Of a stretch of 64,000 bases of DNA, positions 1-11,859 are shown in pieces. The position numbers and the translations under genes are program-made. A model generated the notes under the pieces. The model had not been told where the DNA came from and searched no databases. It worked only from the letters and a program-made list of their open reading frames with translations. The stretch's first letter is position 1, and every line of letters starts with the position of its first letter. The DNA comes from Dama dama (taxonomy: Eukaryota; Chordata; Mammalia; Artiodactyla; Cervidae): positions 9,629,501-9,693,500 of the forward strand of contig NC_083701.1 of assembly GCF_033118175.1 (NCBI RefSeq), written 5' to 3'.

Positions 1-66
1 TAGAACAAGCCTTGTAGAGGAAAAAAATGAACAAAAGCAATCTATGCATCAGACAGCAGTATTAGG

Positions 67-302
67 GACTTCCCTGGTGGTCCAGTGGTTGAGAACCCAC
101 CCTGCAATGCAGGGGATGCAGGTTCAATCCCTGGTTGGGGAACTAAGATTCTACAACTACTGAGCTCATGCACTTTGGATCATGCACAGTACATCTAGAG
201 AGCCTGCACGCTGCAAGGAAAGATTCTCTATGTGATGCAGTGAAGACCCTGCATGCCGCCACTAAGACACGACGCAGTCAAATAAAGAAAGAAATTTTTT
301 AA
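67..302 (+). repeat. CHR-type tRNA-derived SINE
   Basis: Head GACTTCCCTGGTGGTCC, a B-box-like GGTTCAATCCC and the CHR body ending in CAGTCAAATAAA and an A-rich tail. No coding content. Confidence 0.8.
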
Positions 303-592
303 AAAAGAGAGAAAGAGCACTTTTAGCAAGCGCTGGGAAGTACGGTGTTCACACCAGTGCACCTGCTTTGCCTCTGTCTTAGCTTCAAGAGTCCTGCCTC
401 CCAGGAGCCCCTCTGTCCCTGGCAAATCCAGGTGGTTAGTTTCCATGAGGTGGTAAGCTATCCATGTTCACTGTGGAAAAGGGACCTATTTCCAAATATC
501 TGAAGGATTCTCACATGGGAGAGAAGAATAAATGGTTCTGTGTGGCTCCAAAGAGTGGAGACAGAATGACTTGGTAGAGGCGAGAACAGTAA

Positions 593-640
593 AAGGCAGA
601 TTGCAGATTCTTTACCATCTGAGCCACCAGGGAAGCCCAT
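593..640 (-). repeat. Bov-tA SINE head fragment
   Basis: Only the tRNA-like head remains, reading TTTACCATCTGAGCCACCAG on the + strand. Confidence 0.75.
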
Positions 641-860
641 TATAAAGACCACTTTTTCTAAATATCCAAATGGTCCTAGGGTGGAATGAGCTTGCCTTGG
701 AAGGGGAATCCAGCGGAGCAGTCATGAGGTCTGGCCCTTCACAGGTCAAGCTGGGTGTGAACCTTCGCTCTGACCCTCAACCACTGTGTGGTTTGGGGCA
801 AGTTGGTTAATCTCTAAATCTGCTTCTGTAAATTGGTGGTAACCATAGTATCTTTCCAGG

Positions 861-1070
861 TGATTCCCCTGGTGGGGCAGTGACAAAGAATCTGCCCGCC
901 AATGCAGGAGACTCAAGAGACTAGGGTTCAATCCCTGGGTCAGGCAGATCCCCTGGAGGAGGAAATGGCAACCTGTTCCAGTATTCTTGCCTGGAAAATT
1001 CCATGGACAGAGGAGCCCAGTGGGCTGCAGTCCACGGGGTGGCAAAGAGTCAGACACCACGGAGCACGGC
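861..1070 (+). repeat. Bov-tA SINE
   Basis: Near full-length: tRNA-like head with GGGTTCAATCCC, the CCAGTATTCTTGCCTGG block and the CAAAGAGTCAGACAC tail. Confidence 0.9.
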
Positions 1071-1759
1071 TGATTCTAATAGTGTCTGCTTCACTGGGCT
1101 GTTGCAAGGAGTCAGTGGATTGAAGCCAAATGAGTCCCAGCAAGTTCTAGTTTTAAATACTGAGGTTAGGAGGACTCTTACCATTAACAAAGTCTGGACC
1201 ACCCCTCAGTGGGGTGACCCAGGGCCAGTCAAGGACAACAGATGCCTGCAAATGAGAGGGTCTTTTAGTACTTCCTTGAAATTTTCTTTCTAGGCAGAAA
1301 TTTTGTTTTGATTTGATTTCATGTAAAAGATGTTGCTGATACGGCCACTTCAGAGATGGATGCTTGTGATAATTTTTGACAGACTTTCCTTGTAAGGCTC
1401 TTGAGGGCTTCCTTAAAATACATTTTGCTGAGATTGAAAATGAGTAGCATCTATCTGCTCCCAGCTGTCTGGACCTGGGGTTGTTTCTGCCTCAGTCTCT
1501 TTTATGAAATGACTGTTGGAGGGACAAAGTGTGTCACTTACTGGCCGTGGCTTTGGAGGGGGAGGCTTGGGTCGGGGAGCCACTCCTCAGCAGGCAATGG
1601 GGGCATCCAGCTCCCTCACCTCCCACGGGAAGCAGCTCCTGGGTGGGGGTTGGAGGCAGTTCAGTTATCATAGTGTTTCAGGCCAACACCATGGCTGAGA
1701 AGATAAAGAACCATCCATTTGTTTCTTCTCAAAGTTTGGTGTTTTAAAAAATTAGGTGT

Positions 1760-3060
1760 CAATTTCATACAGAAATGTGAGCACACCATTAATGTCCATC
1801 TTGATTTTTATAGATGGATGCCCCTGTGTAACCACTGCTAAGATCAAGATGTAGACATTTCCATCACCTCGGAGATCCCCTCATCCTCTTCCCCAGTCCT
1901 GACATCCACCCAGCAGTTGTTATTTAGTTGCTAAGTTGTATTCGACTCTTTGTGACCCCAAGGACTGTAGCCTGCTAGGCTCCCCTGTCCATGGGATTTC
2001 CCAGGCAAGAATAGTGGAGTCAGTTTCCGTTTGCTTCTCCAGGGGATATTCCCAACCCAGGGATCAAGCCCACATCTCCTGTATTGGCAGGTGGATTCTT
2101 TGCCCGGGGAAGCCCACCCTCCAGAGGTAAACACTATTCTGACCTCTGAAACCATCCATTAATTTTACCCATCGGTGTTCCCTGTATCAGTGGATTTGTA
2201 CCGTGTGTGGTCTTTTGCATTTGATTCTTCTAATGCACCTAAACAAATGGGATTCCCCTGTGTTTAATGTATATCTGTTGTTTGTTCTTTTACATCACTG
2301 TGTAATAGCCAACTCTACATCTGGATGATCATTTTCCAAGATTAAAATCTTAACTCTTACACAAACGTAAATTTGCTATTTATTCATTCAACTCATGAAT
2401 TAATGAGCAAATCAGTACAACATTAAAAACATGTTCCAACGAGGATTTGATTTGCCGACACTTATATTCAATACCACATAGAATTTGTTGGTATTGCTGT
2501 GAACAGGAATCATCTTAATTTCTATCAACAGGAAGCATTTGTATTGTCATCTGTTTTCCATAATCACTACCCTTTCAGAGTTGTAAAGTCACAGAGTTAA
2601 TAGAAAAAAGTTACTAATATATTCCCTATACACTCAGAAAGCCTCTGGACCACACGCAGCACTGAGCCAGAAGGTTACCCAGGGCTCTCTTTGGCTCTTT
2701 TCCACGTCTAAGAAAATATTTCCTGACAGTGTGAACAGACTTTAGTATATTTATCCATTTGCTCTTTGATGAGCATTTTGAGTTATTTGCAGTTTGGCAT
2801 TGTTATGAATAAAGCCACCATAAGCACTTTTTGAATGTGCTTTTTTTTGTGGCCATATGCATCACTTCTCTTGAGTACACCTAGGGGAGGAATTGCTGGT
2901 TCATAGAAAAATTGCACATTTATCTTTTCCAGATACTCTCAGTTTTCCAAACTCATTGTACTGTTTTAAACTCTCGCCTGCCTCCCAGATGTGTCTGATA
3001 ATTCCTGTTGCTCTGCTTCCTTGACAGCCTTTGGTGGTGTCAGTATTTTTCATTTGAGCC
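1760..3060 (-). repeat. ancient L1M 3' region, interrupted by a SINE
   Basis: Antisense L1 3' features: the block around GAGGTAAACACTATTCTGA, then GTTATGAATAAAGCCACCA and ACACCTAGGGGAGGAATTGC. The Bov-tA at 1915-2120 is nested in it. Highly diverged; edges approximate. Confidence 0.6.
1915..2120 (-). repeat. Bov-tA SINE
   Basis: Reverse-oriented full element: CGACTCTTTGTGACCCC at left, GGATCAAGCCC and the head remnant GGGGAAGCCC at right. Nested in the L1M. Confidence 0.9.
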
Positions 3061-3092
3061 ATTCACGGGTTGTACAGACACCATCAGTTTTT

Positions 3093-3420
3093 ACCACTTA
3101 AGTCAGGAGTTTTTCTACTTCCATGTGTATGAGAATCACATGGTTGAGGGGAGAATGGATCCATGTATATGCGCGGCTAAATCCCTTCCCTGCTCACCTG
3201 AAACTATCACATCATTGTTAAATGGCTATACTCCAATACAAAGTACAAGGTTTTTTTAAAAAAAAAGTTACCTGGGCTGTTCATTTAAAATGTAGATGCA
3301 GAGGTCCCAGCCCCTGTCCACAAGTTTCGATCTAGTAGTTCTGGGTAGAGCTCAGAAATGTGCATTATTAACAAGTACTTTATTACCAAGGATATATTAT
3401 GAGAAATACTGACTGTAGTG
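3093..3420. repeat. MER5A-like hAT DNA transposon, split by an L1 3' end
   Basis: Left part has GAGAATCACATGG; right part has TTACCTGGGCTGTTCATTTA and AATGTGCATTATTAACAAGT, the MER5A arms. The middle (3143-3268) is a later L1 insertion. Confidence 0.65.
3143..3268 (+). mobile_element. artiodactyl L1 3' end
   Basis: A 3'UTR terminus with GAATGGATCCATGTATATG and CTATACTCCAATACAAAGTA, ending in an A-run. Severely 5'-truncated. Confidence 0.75.
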
Positions 3421-3549
3421 ACGCGTTCCTGTTTAATTTATGAGCTTCTGTTATTGTTTAGCATCTTTCAGAGTTCATCCTGCTGGGAGAGGGGCTGAGA
3501 ACACAGGTTAGCTCACGGAGTTTTGAACGTGAAATAACGATAGCCACTA

Positions 3550-3720
3550 CCATTTATCTCACTTTTCAAAACAATCTTCCAAAATGAAGCTCAGTTTTTC
3601 CGTCTTGGAAATGGCAACACTGACGTTCGAGGATGACTAAGGAAAGAGAGGTAAGGAAATTTGCCTAAGAATTCAACATAGAGAATCAAGGATTAGATTC
3701 AAGGATTGCCCTATCCCTTA
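3550..3720 (-). repeat. MIR SINE
   Basis: Reverse MIR pattern with CATTTATCTCACTTTTC, then a degenerate GAGGTAAGGAAATTTGCC. Ancient and diverged. Confidence 0.6.
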
Positions 3721-3804
3721 TCAGTAAATTTTCTAATTCTAATGATTTTGGCACCTTTTTGTTTATTTTTGCTAGCAGAGGATCTTTTTCTACAAGATAA
3801 AGTC

Positions 3805-4240
3805 TCTTTTTAAATTTTTAAAAATTTATTTAAAATTTTTATTTATATACCTATTGCATTCAAAAATTGTAGTTGATTATAGCATAGTGTTTCAGGTGTA
3901 TAGAAAAGTGCTTTAGTTTAGTTAGAATTTAGTTAGTGCTTTAGTTAGTAAGAATACACATACACGTATTCTTTTTCAGAGTCTTTTCCATTATAAGCTA
4001 TTATAAGATGTTGAACATAGGTCCCTGTGTTACACAGTAGGTCCTTGTTGTTTATCTATCTTACATGTAGTAGTGTATATCTGTTAATCTCAAATTCCTA
4101 ACTTATCCCTCCCTCTCCACTCTTTCCCCTTTGATAGCCTTAAGATTGTTTTCTATGCCTGTGAGTCTATTTCTATTTTGCAAACAGGTTCATTCATATC
4201 ATTTTTCTATATTCCACATATAAGTGATACAGTATGAGTC
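3805..4240 (-). mobile_element. artiodactyl L1 3' region (antisense)
   Basis: Contains TAGTTGATTATAGCATAGTG, CAGTAGGTCCTTGTTG and CCACATATAAGTGATACAGT, reading an L1 3' end leftwards. No coding capacity. Confidence 0.75.
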
Positions 4241-5324
4241 AAGAAAATGTCTGAAGCAAAATCCCAATGTTTGAAACAGATCATAGTTCAGCTCCAAGAG
4301 TAGAAGCAAGGGCTAGGAGCTCAGCGCTCTGCCTGTGTGTGACCTCTCTGAGCCCTGGTTTCTTATTTCTACCTGCTGTTGGTCTTCAACCTCCCCTGGG
4401 TCCCAGGAGAAGGGCTTGTGAACCACAGGCCCCCAGCACTGTCCCAAAGAGGCCCTGAGCACAGACATGTCATTTATACAAGATTCCATTTTTATTTGTT
4501 TAAGAAAATATCCACCCCTGAAATCTGGATTCGCTTTTCCTTAAATGTAAATATAACCTGAGAGTAAAATGTAACTTGGGGGTGGGGTGAGGGAGGGCAA
4601 GTAGATGACCCAGGAGGTAGGAACTGGGAGTCACAGTGATAGTGAACCGAGGGCAGAAAAAGCAGCTGGCAAAGTGCAAAAGTACCCAGCAGGGTGTTAC
4701 CTCCAAAGCCCAAATAAACCGATTTTGCATGCTGGTGTTGTCTTCCTCAGATGACAAGCTGAGTCAAGTCAGAGAACACTTTTAGCATCCTTCACCAGGC
4801 TCATGGCCTTTCACTGTCCAGCCATGAGAGCTTAGGCCCATCACGTCATCTCTCTCACCCTTGGTTTTAACATCTGTGCCACTGAATCAAGAGCGCCGAT
4901 CCCAGCTGGAAGAACGAGGATCAGGGGTGGTGCACGGCACCCGTGAGTATTCTTGACCATGGGGGATGCCCAGTCCAAAACGTCTCCTCCCCGGGACCCC
5001 CCACCACCCGCTGGGTCAGGTGAACGCCCTGCAGACCCACCAGCCCTCTCAAAGCTGTTCTGGTGACAGTGGTGTGACCTTCCTCCCTGCTCTCCCGCCG
5101 GGAGCGCGATGCGCCATCCCAGGCTCTGCACGGGCAGAGGGAGGGAGGGGGGCAGGATGACATCAGTAGGAGGGCCTGGAGAGAAACACATGAGTGCGTG
5201 CAGCAAATTCTATAAACACGGGAGGATGAGATCATCGTAGCTTCTATTTCAGGAGCAGAAGCGGCACTCCAGCCAGACACAGGGCAGGTACGTGGAAGGC
5301 TGCAGTTTCAGCCGACTTGTCACA
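4241..5324. other. mostly unique flank
   Basis: Weak MIR-like patches near 4300-4385 and 4800-4900 (CTCTGAGCCCTGGTTTC). The rest, including a G+C-rich patch near 4980-5160, shows no gene or recognised repeat. Confidence 0.4.
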
Positions 5325-5555
5325 AGGATGATCACTCAAATGCACTGATCTCTTAGTGAGTGTGAGCCAAGCACTGGGATAAGCAGCATACACACACGGT
5401 CTCATTTATCCCCATGACAGCCCTACGGTGTAGGTGTGTGCCCTGGTTATCTTCCAGATGAGGGAATTGAGGCACCTGGGGCTTATGGACCTTCTCCAAG
5501 GTTACTCAGTTACCAAACAACGTGGTCGTACACACCTGGCTTCACACGGCAATAC
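5325..5555 (-). repeat. MIR SINE
   Basis: Clear reverse MIR: CCCATGACAGCCCTACGGTG, GATGAGGGAATTGAGGCACC and a GGTTACTCAGTTACC remnant. Confidence 0.8.
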
Positions 5556-5979
5556 CAGCTAGGGTGTAGGCTTGGATGTCACAGAGGTTCACAGGCAGTG
5601 GCCTAAACCAGTCAGAAGGGAATTTTTCACAGCCCTCTCTAGGGGTGTGGCCCCATGTGTGTGGTCCCTGAAAACTCACCATCACTCTTCCTCCCAGGTA
5701 ACAGGAAAGGAGCAATGGGAGAGGCACTTTGCCTCCATCTCCTCTGCCCTCACATCACTGGCCTGTACCAGCCCAAGAGGTCTGATTGAGCACCAAGAGG
5801 GGCGTGTGAATGTCTGTCTTAAGTTGAAATTGACTGTTGCTATTATTCATCTACCAGTAAAGCAGAATGCATTAACCCATGGCCACTCTGCTCCTCTCAT
5901 ATTCAGAGGTACTGGGCAGAATACGACCAGGACTTTCACATCTGGGACAAAACATAAGCTGCAGCATAAACATTTTGCA

Positions 5980-6227
5980 GGCACACTAGAGAATCCCATG
6001 GACGGAGGAGCCTGGTAGGCTGCAGTCCATGGGGTTGCAAAGAGTCGGACACGACTGAGTGACTTCACTTTCACTTTTCACTTTCATGCATTGGAGAAGG
6101 AAATGGCAACCCAATCCAGCATTCTTGCCTGGAGAATCCCAGGGATAGGGAAGCCTGGTGGGCTGCCGTCTATGGGGTCGCACAGAGTCGGACACGACTG
6201 AAGTGACTTAGCGGCAGCAGCAGCAAC
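5980..6227 (+). repeat. Bov-A2 SINE (5'-truncated dimer)
   Basis: Two Bov-A monomers joined by CACTTTTCACTTTCATGCAT, ending in a GCAGCAGCAGC tail. The first monomer lacks its start. Confidence 0.9.
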
Positions 6228-6384
6228 CATGTACAAGAAAACATATGTCAAGCCCTGAATACAAGACTTAACAGCTGTAACCCTGCAGACAAGAGGACAG
6301 TGTTCATCGAGTACCTTCTGAGTACCTGGAACCAGTCTGGTCCAGGATGTCATGTCCTACAATTGTCTCAACGCAGCAGTTGTC

Positions 6385-6460
6385 AAGTGAGGGTATTGAG
6401 GCTCAAAGAGAGAAAATGACTTGCTGAAGTTCATGCGTCTAGCAAGCAGTCAAGGTTCAA
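6385..6460 (-). repeat. MIR SINE fragment
   Basis: GTATTGAGGCTCAAAGAGAG and the following degenerate MIR core. Confidence 0.6.
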
Positions 6461-6461
6461 A

Positions 6462-6600
6462 ATTCCACTGTTACCCTGGGCAGGTTACTTAACTTCTCTG
6501 TGCTTATGACTTCCTCATCTCTAAAAAGTGGAAAAAATGGTACCCACCCACAGGATTGCTACAGGTGGTGAATGCTCTAGTGTACTTCAGATGCTGGGTG
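6462..6600 (+). repeat. MIR SINE
   Basis: TACCCTGGGCAGGTTACTTA followed by CTTCTCTGTGC and CCTCATCTCTAAAAAGTGG, a forward MIR. Confidence 0.65.
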
Positions 6601-6677
6601 GGAGGTATGGCTGGTTGCAAACTGTAGGCAAACAGTTTGATGATACTGTTGTTGTTATTAACATTATGGTTAATATT

Positions 6678-6901
6678 GTGCCTGCTGAGTCGCTTCAGTC
6701 CTGTTTGACCCTTTGTGACCATATGGACAGTAGCCTGCCAGGCTCCTCTGTCCATGGGATTCTCCAGGCAAGAATCTGAAGTGGGTTGCCATGTCCTCTT
6801 CCAGGGGGATCTTCCTGACCCAGGGATCAAACCCATGTTTCTTTCGTCTCCTGCATTGGCAGGCAGGCTCTTTACCACTAGCGCCACCTGGGAAGCCCAT
6901 T
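6678..6901 (-). repeat. Bov-tA SINE with target-site duplication
   Basis: Full reverse element bounded by GTTAATATT at 6669-6677 and 6902-6910, so both ends are defined. Confidence 0.92.
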
Positions 6902-7089
6902 GTTAATATTAGTACTAGCATTAACTTTCCATTCTGCCCGGCCTGCATCCAGTCCTAATCCAAGTATGATAAATGCGATACTAGGCTGAGTATATCCACG
7001 ATGATGGTAGAATTCTTTTGACTCTAAAACATGAAAAAGATTTATAAAGGAAAAAGAATTTGCGGGACTTTGAAAGAAGGGTAGGATTT

Positions 7090-7545
7090 TAACAAGCAGA
7101 GATGAAGAAGGCATTCCAGAGAAGGAGGTGAGCTTGGGGAAAGGCATTTAGAAAGGCATTGGTGAGGATGTCCCGGGACAGTGAAGCGGGATAGGTGAGA
7201 CAGACGGGTGGGAGACAAGGCAGGATGGGGAGTGGTGCTGGGGAATCACGGAGCTAATTTAAGGAGGTTGGCCTTTTACCTGAAGGCAATGGGGAGCCCC
7301 AGAGGGTTTTGATCAGCTCCAGGCCAGAGGAAGATTGTCATGGCAACAGCTCTGGGGGAAGACGAGCGGGTGGAGAGGCCAGCTCAGTAACCAGCGCCAT
7401 GGTTTAGGTAAGAGGTAATGAGGATCTGAGTTAGATCTACGGCTTTGGGAAAGACTAGGAGGGAACCAAATGAGGACAGTGCGTGGAGGGGGAGTTAAAG
7501 GATCACAGTGGCTTTGCGTGTAGACGGTGAGGCTGGCAGAGCAGT
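7090..7545. repeat. ancient mammalian interspersed repeat (LINE-like)
   Basis: GGCATTCCAGAGAAGGAGG and CAATGGGGAGCCCCAGAGGG recall a mammal-wide old repeat that recurs at 8310-8750. Exact family not certain. Confidence 0.4.
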
Positions 7546-7849
7546 GAAGCTGGAACACCTAAGCCCACTATCTGAAGCACAGGGTCCAAATAACTTAAGC
7601 CTCATAGCATATGATGTGATCTGCCTACTGTGACAAAAGATAAAATTACTTCTTTTTATTTTTTTCTAGCTGCTTCCGGTTAGACCTGAAACTATTCATT
7701 CAACTTGTTCACTTGTTCGTTGGTTAAGTCATGTGCTCAGGGTTTCTGTTAAGCAAGTCCAATCAGTAAAGAGATCAAATGTGCTTTGGACAACCATTTC
7801 TATGAGCAAGGTGCAGGGTAGGCTCCTGTAACAAAAAAGTCCTGTTGGA

Positions 7850-8110
7850 AACCGGACATTGATGTCCCCCCCAAAGTCATATGTTGAAGTCTCTTCCCCC
7901 AGTGGGATGGTATTAGGGGTGGGCCATGACGTGATTTAGGTCATGAGGGTGGAGCCCTCATGAATGAGATTTTCTGTTCAGTCGTTCAGAAAAAGGGAGG
8001 CCTCCTTTTCCCTTAAAGATCATGAGTCAGAGGGTGAACACGTCGCTTACATTCACACCCCATAGCTGGAACTTGTTCCCATCACCACATAACTCGAAGG
8101 GAGGCCGACA
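7850..8110 (+). repeat. MLT1-type MaLR LTR (degenerate)
   Basis: AAAGTCATATGTTGAAGTCT and GGTCATGAGGGTGGAGCCCT match the MLT1 5' half; the 3' half is worn. A solo LTR with no coding part. Confidence 0.65.
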
Positions 8111-8309
8111 AACGTGCTCTTGAGTTGGGTGTCCGTGTACAGAGATACAAAACCTACCAGCATGGAAGAAGGGGAAGCTGGCAAACAGATACAGTCTCTG
8201 CTACTCTCCTACATTCTAAACGCAGGGAACTTAGAAGGGCTTAACCACTGGTATTGTAAGTTAATGAAAAGGTCATGATAGATTCTGGGAATATCAAGAT
8301 GAAATAATA

Positions 8310-8750
8310 TACTTTCTGTTTTGAAGGTGCTGTTGGTCTATAGAGGGGGCCAGACAAATAAAGAAATAAAGACACTGAATTGTTGTATTGAGGTGGATTG
8401 CCGCCTACTTGGGGCCTGGTTTAAAGAGTCACAAAGTAGAAAGACACATTCATTTGGGACAAGAGAGGTCAGAAGAGACTCCGCAGAGAAGGTGATGCTC
8501 AGCTGAGTCTGGAAAGATGAGTCGATGTTTGTCTGGGGAACCAGGTGAGGAGAGCTGTTCAAGGACACAAAAGTAGAACCTCAGCAAAGACAAAAGGATT
8601 TAGAAACAACCTGGTGTGTTCAGCGATGAGCAAGAAGGATGGGAGGGAAATGGCAAGAGAAGAGGCTAGAGGAGGCAGGGAGAGGCCAGCTCTAGGAACC
8701 CTAGTCTTTATTCCATGGGAAAAAGTGGCCCATTGAAGAGTTTTAGGCAC
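8310..8750. repeat. ancient mammalian interspersed repeat (LINE-like)
   Basis: GCTGAGTCTGGAAAGATGAG and AGAGTTTTAGGCACAG belong to the same old family as 7090-7545. Confidence 0.4.
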
Positions 8751-9339
8751 AGATGTTTAAGGTGTCAGGGTTGTGTGCTTGTGTGTGTGTGCATGTGCAC
8801 AATTACATTTACATTTTTGGAAAATTGCTTTGGATACACTTTGTGGGGGACGGACAAGCAGTGAGGACAAGACTGGCAGAAGGGAGGAAAATTATTGCAG
8901 AAGCTTTGTTTTTCTTGGTAAATCTTAAAGCTTCATGCAAATCCAACTTTCAATAGTCTAATATACCTCATAATACTTCATAAATAAAGCTATAAATATT
9001 TTATTTGAAATCAATTAAAGTTGCAATTGACTATTTTAAGACCAAGTCTAATTGATATATATATTTTTTCCTGTCATCAGTTTTATTTCCAGGGCTCAAA
9101 TTTTCACTTCCTTTGTTTGTGTCTTCAGCACCTCCTTGCTGAAGATTGTAAAGACAATGAAGACATTTAGAGAGGAGCTATATACCCTTGGGGAGGTCTC
9201 CTGCCTTCCACACATTAGCTGAACTAGGAGTGGGCTGGAAGGAAGGGATGAACCCCAAGGCTCCTTCTGTGCTCTAGGAAGAGCCTGTAGCATTCCAATC
9301 ATGGAAGCCCTGAGAAGCAAGGGATCCAAGGGATCATCC

Positions 9340-9450
9340 ACCGTCTCATTTAACTGTGAAGAAACCAAGCTCAGGGAGGTTCAGTGATATGTCCAAGGTC
9401 ACCCAGCTAATTGGCAGCCACAGAACCAGGGGCCAGGATGTGGGTCCTTC
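9340..9450 (-). repeat. MIR SINE fragment
   Basis: CCAAGGTCACCCAGCTAATT preceded by a degenerate GAAACCAAGCTCAGGGAGG. Confidence 0.75.
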
Positions 9451-10025
9451 TCAAGTCTTTGCCCATGAGTGAGGATCAAAATACACAGCCTAGACAAGGA
9501 CCTCCCTGGCACCAGCTGAAATGATGCCACCGCCACTGACAAGGTTTCTTCCCCTTCCAAATTTCTGTGATTTACGGAGTTTACCGTAAGAGCATTTTGC
9601 GGATATTCTTCTACTAGTGCTTATCACATCATGCAGTAAATGCTCACCTGGTTATTCATGTGTTTATTTAATGAGAATTTTCTGGTCTCATTATAATCTT
9701 CACAAGGAGCACTTTCAAGGATAACACTAGACACTACGGTGCTCTCCAGTTTTTGACTTACAAATAATGCAGTGAAAAAGTTCACTGAATCTAGGTAGGC
9801 ATCTCTGGTCATTTCCTTAGAATAGATCCTAGATGGAAATTCTATACCTGGATGTCTGATATATGTTTCACAATTAACAGGGTCAAGCTGTAATCTTGAC
9901 TTACTTCCCTTGCTCTGATGCCACATACACACACACATGTGCGCACACGCACACACTCCTTCTGCTTCTTCCATAATCTTACTCATCAGTAAATGACACC
10001 ACATTGTACTCAATTACTTAAACCA
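9450..10025. other. unclassified flank with an interrupted (CA)n tract
   Basis: Only the imperfect ACACACAC/GCGCACAC tract near 9926-9957 stands out. No gene signal. Confidence 0.5.
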
Positions 10026-10029
10026 AAAA

Positions 10030-10445
10030 CCAACTAGTTATCTTCAGTATCTTTCCTCCATTTAGCCTCTTATTCAGCCCATCACCACATCCTGTCAGTT
10101 CTGCCTGCCATGTATATCCTAAATCTATCTCACATCATCCCCCCTGTCACCACCTTGGTCCAAGACTCCAGCATCACTCCCGACATCTGACATAGCTCCT
10201 AACCCATCTCCTCCCATCTAACCCAGACTTCTTATATTCCATCTTCCATATGGTAGCCAGACCAATATAAAAATGTAAAGCAGTTCATGTCATAACATCC
10301 ACACAAAATTCTACAATGCTTAGCATAGAGATTTAAGGGAAAAAAATACAAACTCTTAACTGCAGCTCACAAAGCCCCCGGCCCACACTGTTAATCCCAT
10401 CTCCTTCTATGCCCTCTCCCAAAACATCCATTTATTCCATTACAT
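10030..10445 (+). repeat. L2 LINE 3' fragment
   Basis: Order of blocks fits L2: CCTGTCAGTTCTGCCTGCC, CACCACCTTGGTCCAAG, GTAGCCAGACCAATATAAAA, then AAAGCCCCCGGCCCACAC. Confidence 0.7.
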
Positions 10446-10854
10446 GAAAGTTATCCTTGCAAGAAAGGCAAAAAACATAACACATGGAAATGTTATAGAC
10501 AGTGTTAGAGGTGGTAAGTGCAATGGGAAAAAGAAAGGTAAAACAGAATAAGAAGGAAATATAGGGGTTTCAGGAAGATTATAGAACACAAGTTCAAGTT
10601 GGAAACAACATTTCAGCAGCTCTTCTAATAGGTGGAGTTAGCCACCTAGATAGGAGGGGGAGAACTTTTTAAGCAGAGAGTATCCATTTCCTATACAGTA
10701 GCTATAATAAAAAATTGCATCTTACATTCCAGTTTCTGAAGTTCAGACATTAAGCAAGAAAACACACAAGAAAACTGGGGAAAGTTCAGAGAATGAGCTA
10801 TGGTTTTTATAGACTAAAATAGGATCATATGGAAAGATGTCTGAAGACTACTTT

Positions 10855-10980
10855 GGGCTACTTACTGCATCTAATGCTTCTATCACCCTGATGAGTTAGG
10901 TCCTGGTAGCCTCACTGTACAAAGGAAGAAACTAAGAGCAGAAAGACTTTAAATAACATGACCACACTGACCCAGCTAGT
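10855..10980 (-). repeat. MIR SINE
   Basis: GATGAGTTAGGTCCTGGTAG, GGAAGAAACTAAGAGCAGA and ACCCAGCTAGT in reverse MIR order. Confidence 0.65.
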
Positions 10981-10984
10981 CTTT

Positions 10985-11205
10985 CCTTCTGTATATCTCC
11001 CTAGCACTCTGTAGCTCTCATCACGGAACTTGGTCAAATGGTCTTAACGATGGCTCGTTCAGTCCCCTGACTTTCCTGCAAGGCTGTGAGCCCTCAGAGG
11101 GGAAAGCTGAATCTTTCCCACTTAGCCCAGAGCTGGAAGCACCTGGCATGGCAGCTCACACCCCTCAGAATCCAATAACACGTGCTAAATGAATGCATAC
11201 ATTCC
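10985..11205 (+). repeat. L2 LINE 3' terminus
   Basis: CTCCCTAGCACTCTGTAG through CTGTGAGCCCTCAGAGGGGA to GTGCTAAATGAATGCA, the L2 end pattern. Confidence 0.65.
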
Positions 11206-11299
11206 TGACCCCAAGTTCAGATCCTGCTCTGATCAGCCCTAAGTCTGAAGTCCTGCACCATGAATTATAGTATGGGCCCCATCAGAGTGAGTTGATTTG

Positions 11300-11690
11300 A
11301 AAAACAGTCATAAATTCTATGACACTCTTTCCATTGGGTCAGTGTCCAAATCTGAGGGGCTTTTAACTCCTCCAGCCAATGGAGTTTGCTGTGACGCTGT
11401 GTGACCCTGAGGTTGGGTCACAAAAGGTCATAAAACTTCCACCTCACTCTGGAACACTTGCTGCCTGTTGTCCCAAGGGGACCACATGAAGGCACCCTGG
11501 CCGACAGCCCTACTGGGGTCCCCAGTGAAGAGGCTGTCCTGGAAGTGGATCCTCTCACCCCAGATGACCCAAACCCACTCATCAAGTCTTCCCAGCTGAG
11601 GCTCAAACATGGCGCAGTAACGGGCCAGCGGAGTCGTGTTGGTTCCATAGCCATAGATGGAACAAGAAGGAAAATCTTATGCTCACGTTG
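11300..11690. repeat. unidentified degenerate old repeat
   Basis: Phrases such as CTGGAAGTGGATCCTCTCAC resemble a mammal-wide old repeat, but I could not place the family. Open frames here lack any domain. Confidence 0.3.
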
Positions 11691-11694
11691 ACTT

Positions 11695-11855
11695 AAATGC
11701 TGTGTTGACAGCTTATCTGCCTTACCGGAATGTAAGCTTTCTGAGTGCAGGAATTTTTGCTTCCTTTGTTCAAAGCTGTATTTCTGGCACCTAGGAGAGG
11801 ACATGACATGTAGTAGCTGCTCAAATGAAATAGCTGCTCATATGAAATGAATGAA
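11695..11855 (+). repeat. L2 LINE 3' terminus
   Basis: CCGGAATGTAAGCTTTCTGA, GCACCTAGGAGAGG and the end AAATGAATGA fit L2. Confidence 0.55.
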
Positions 11856-11859
11856 GTTT

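Noticed and set aside
7850..8110. Possible endogenous retrovirus
   Set aside because: Only solo MaLR (MLT1) LTRs are present here and at 14627 and 50066; no gag, pol or env sequence was recognised.
11418..11804. A 128-codon reverse ORF and its forward shadow
   Set aside because: Overlaps old repeat-like sequence; no domain and no splice context.
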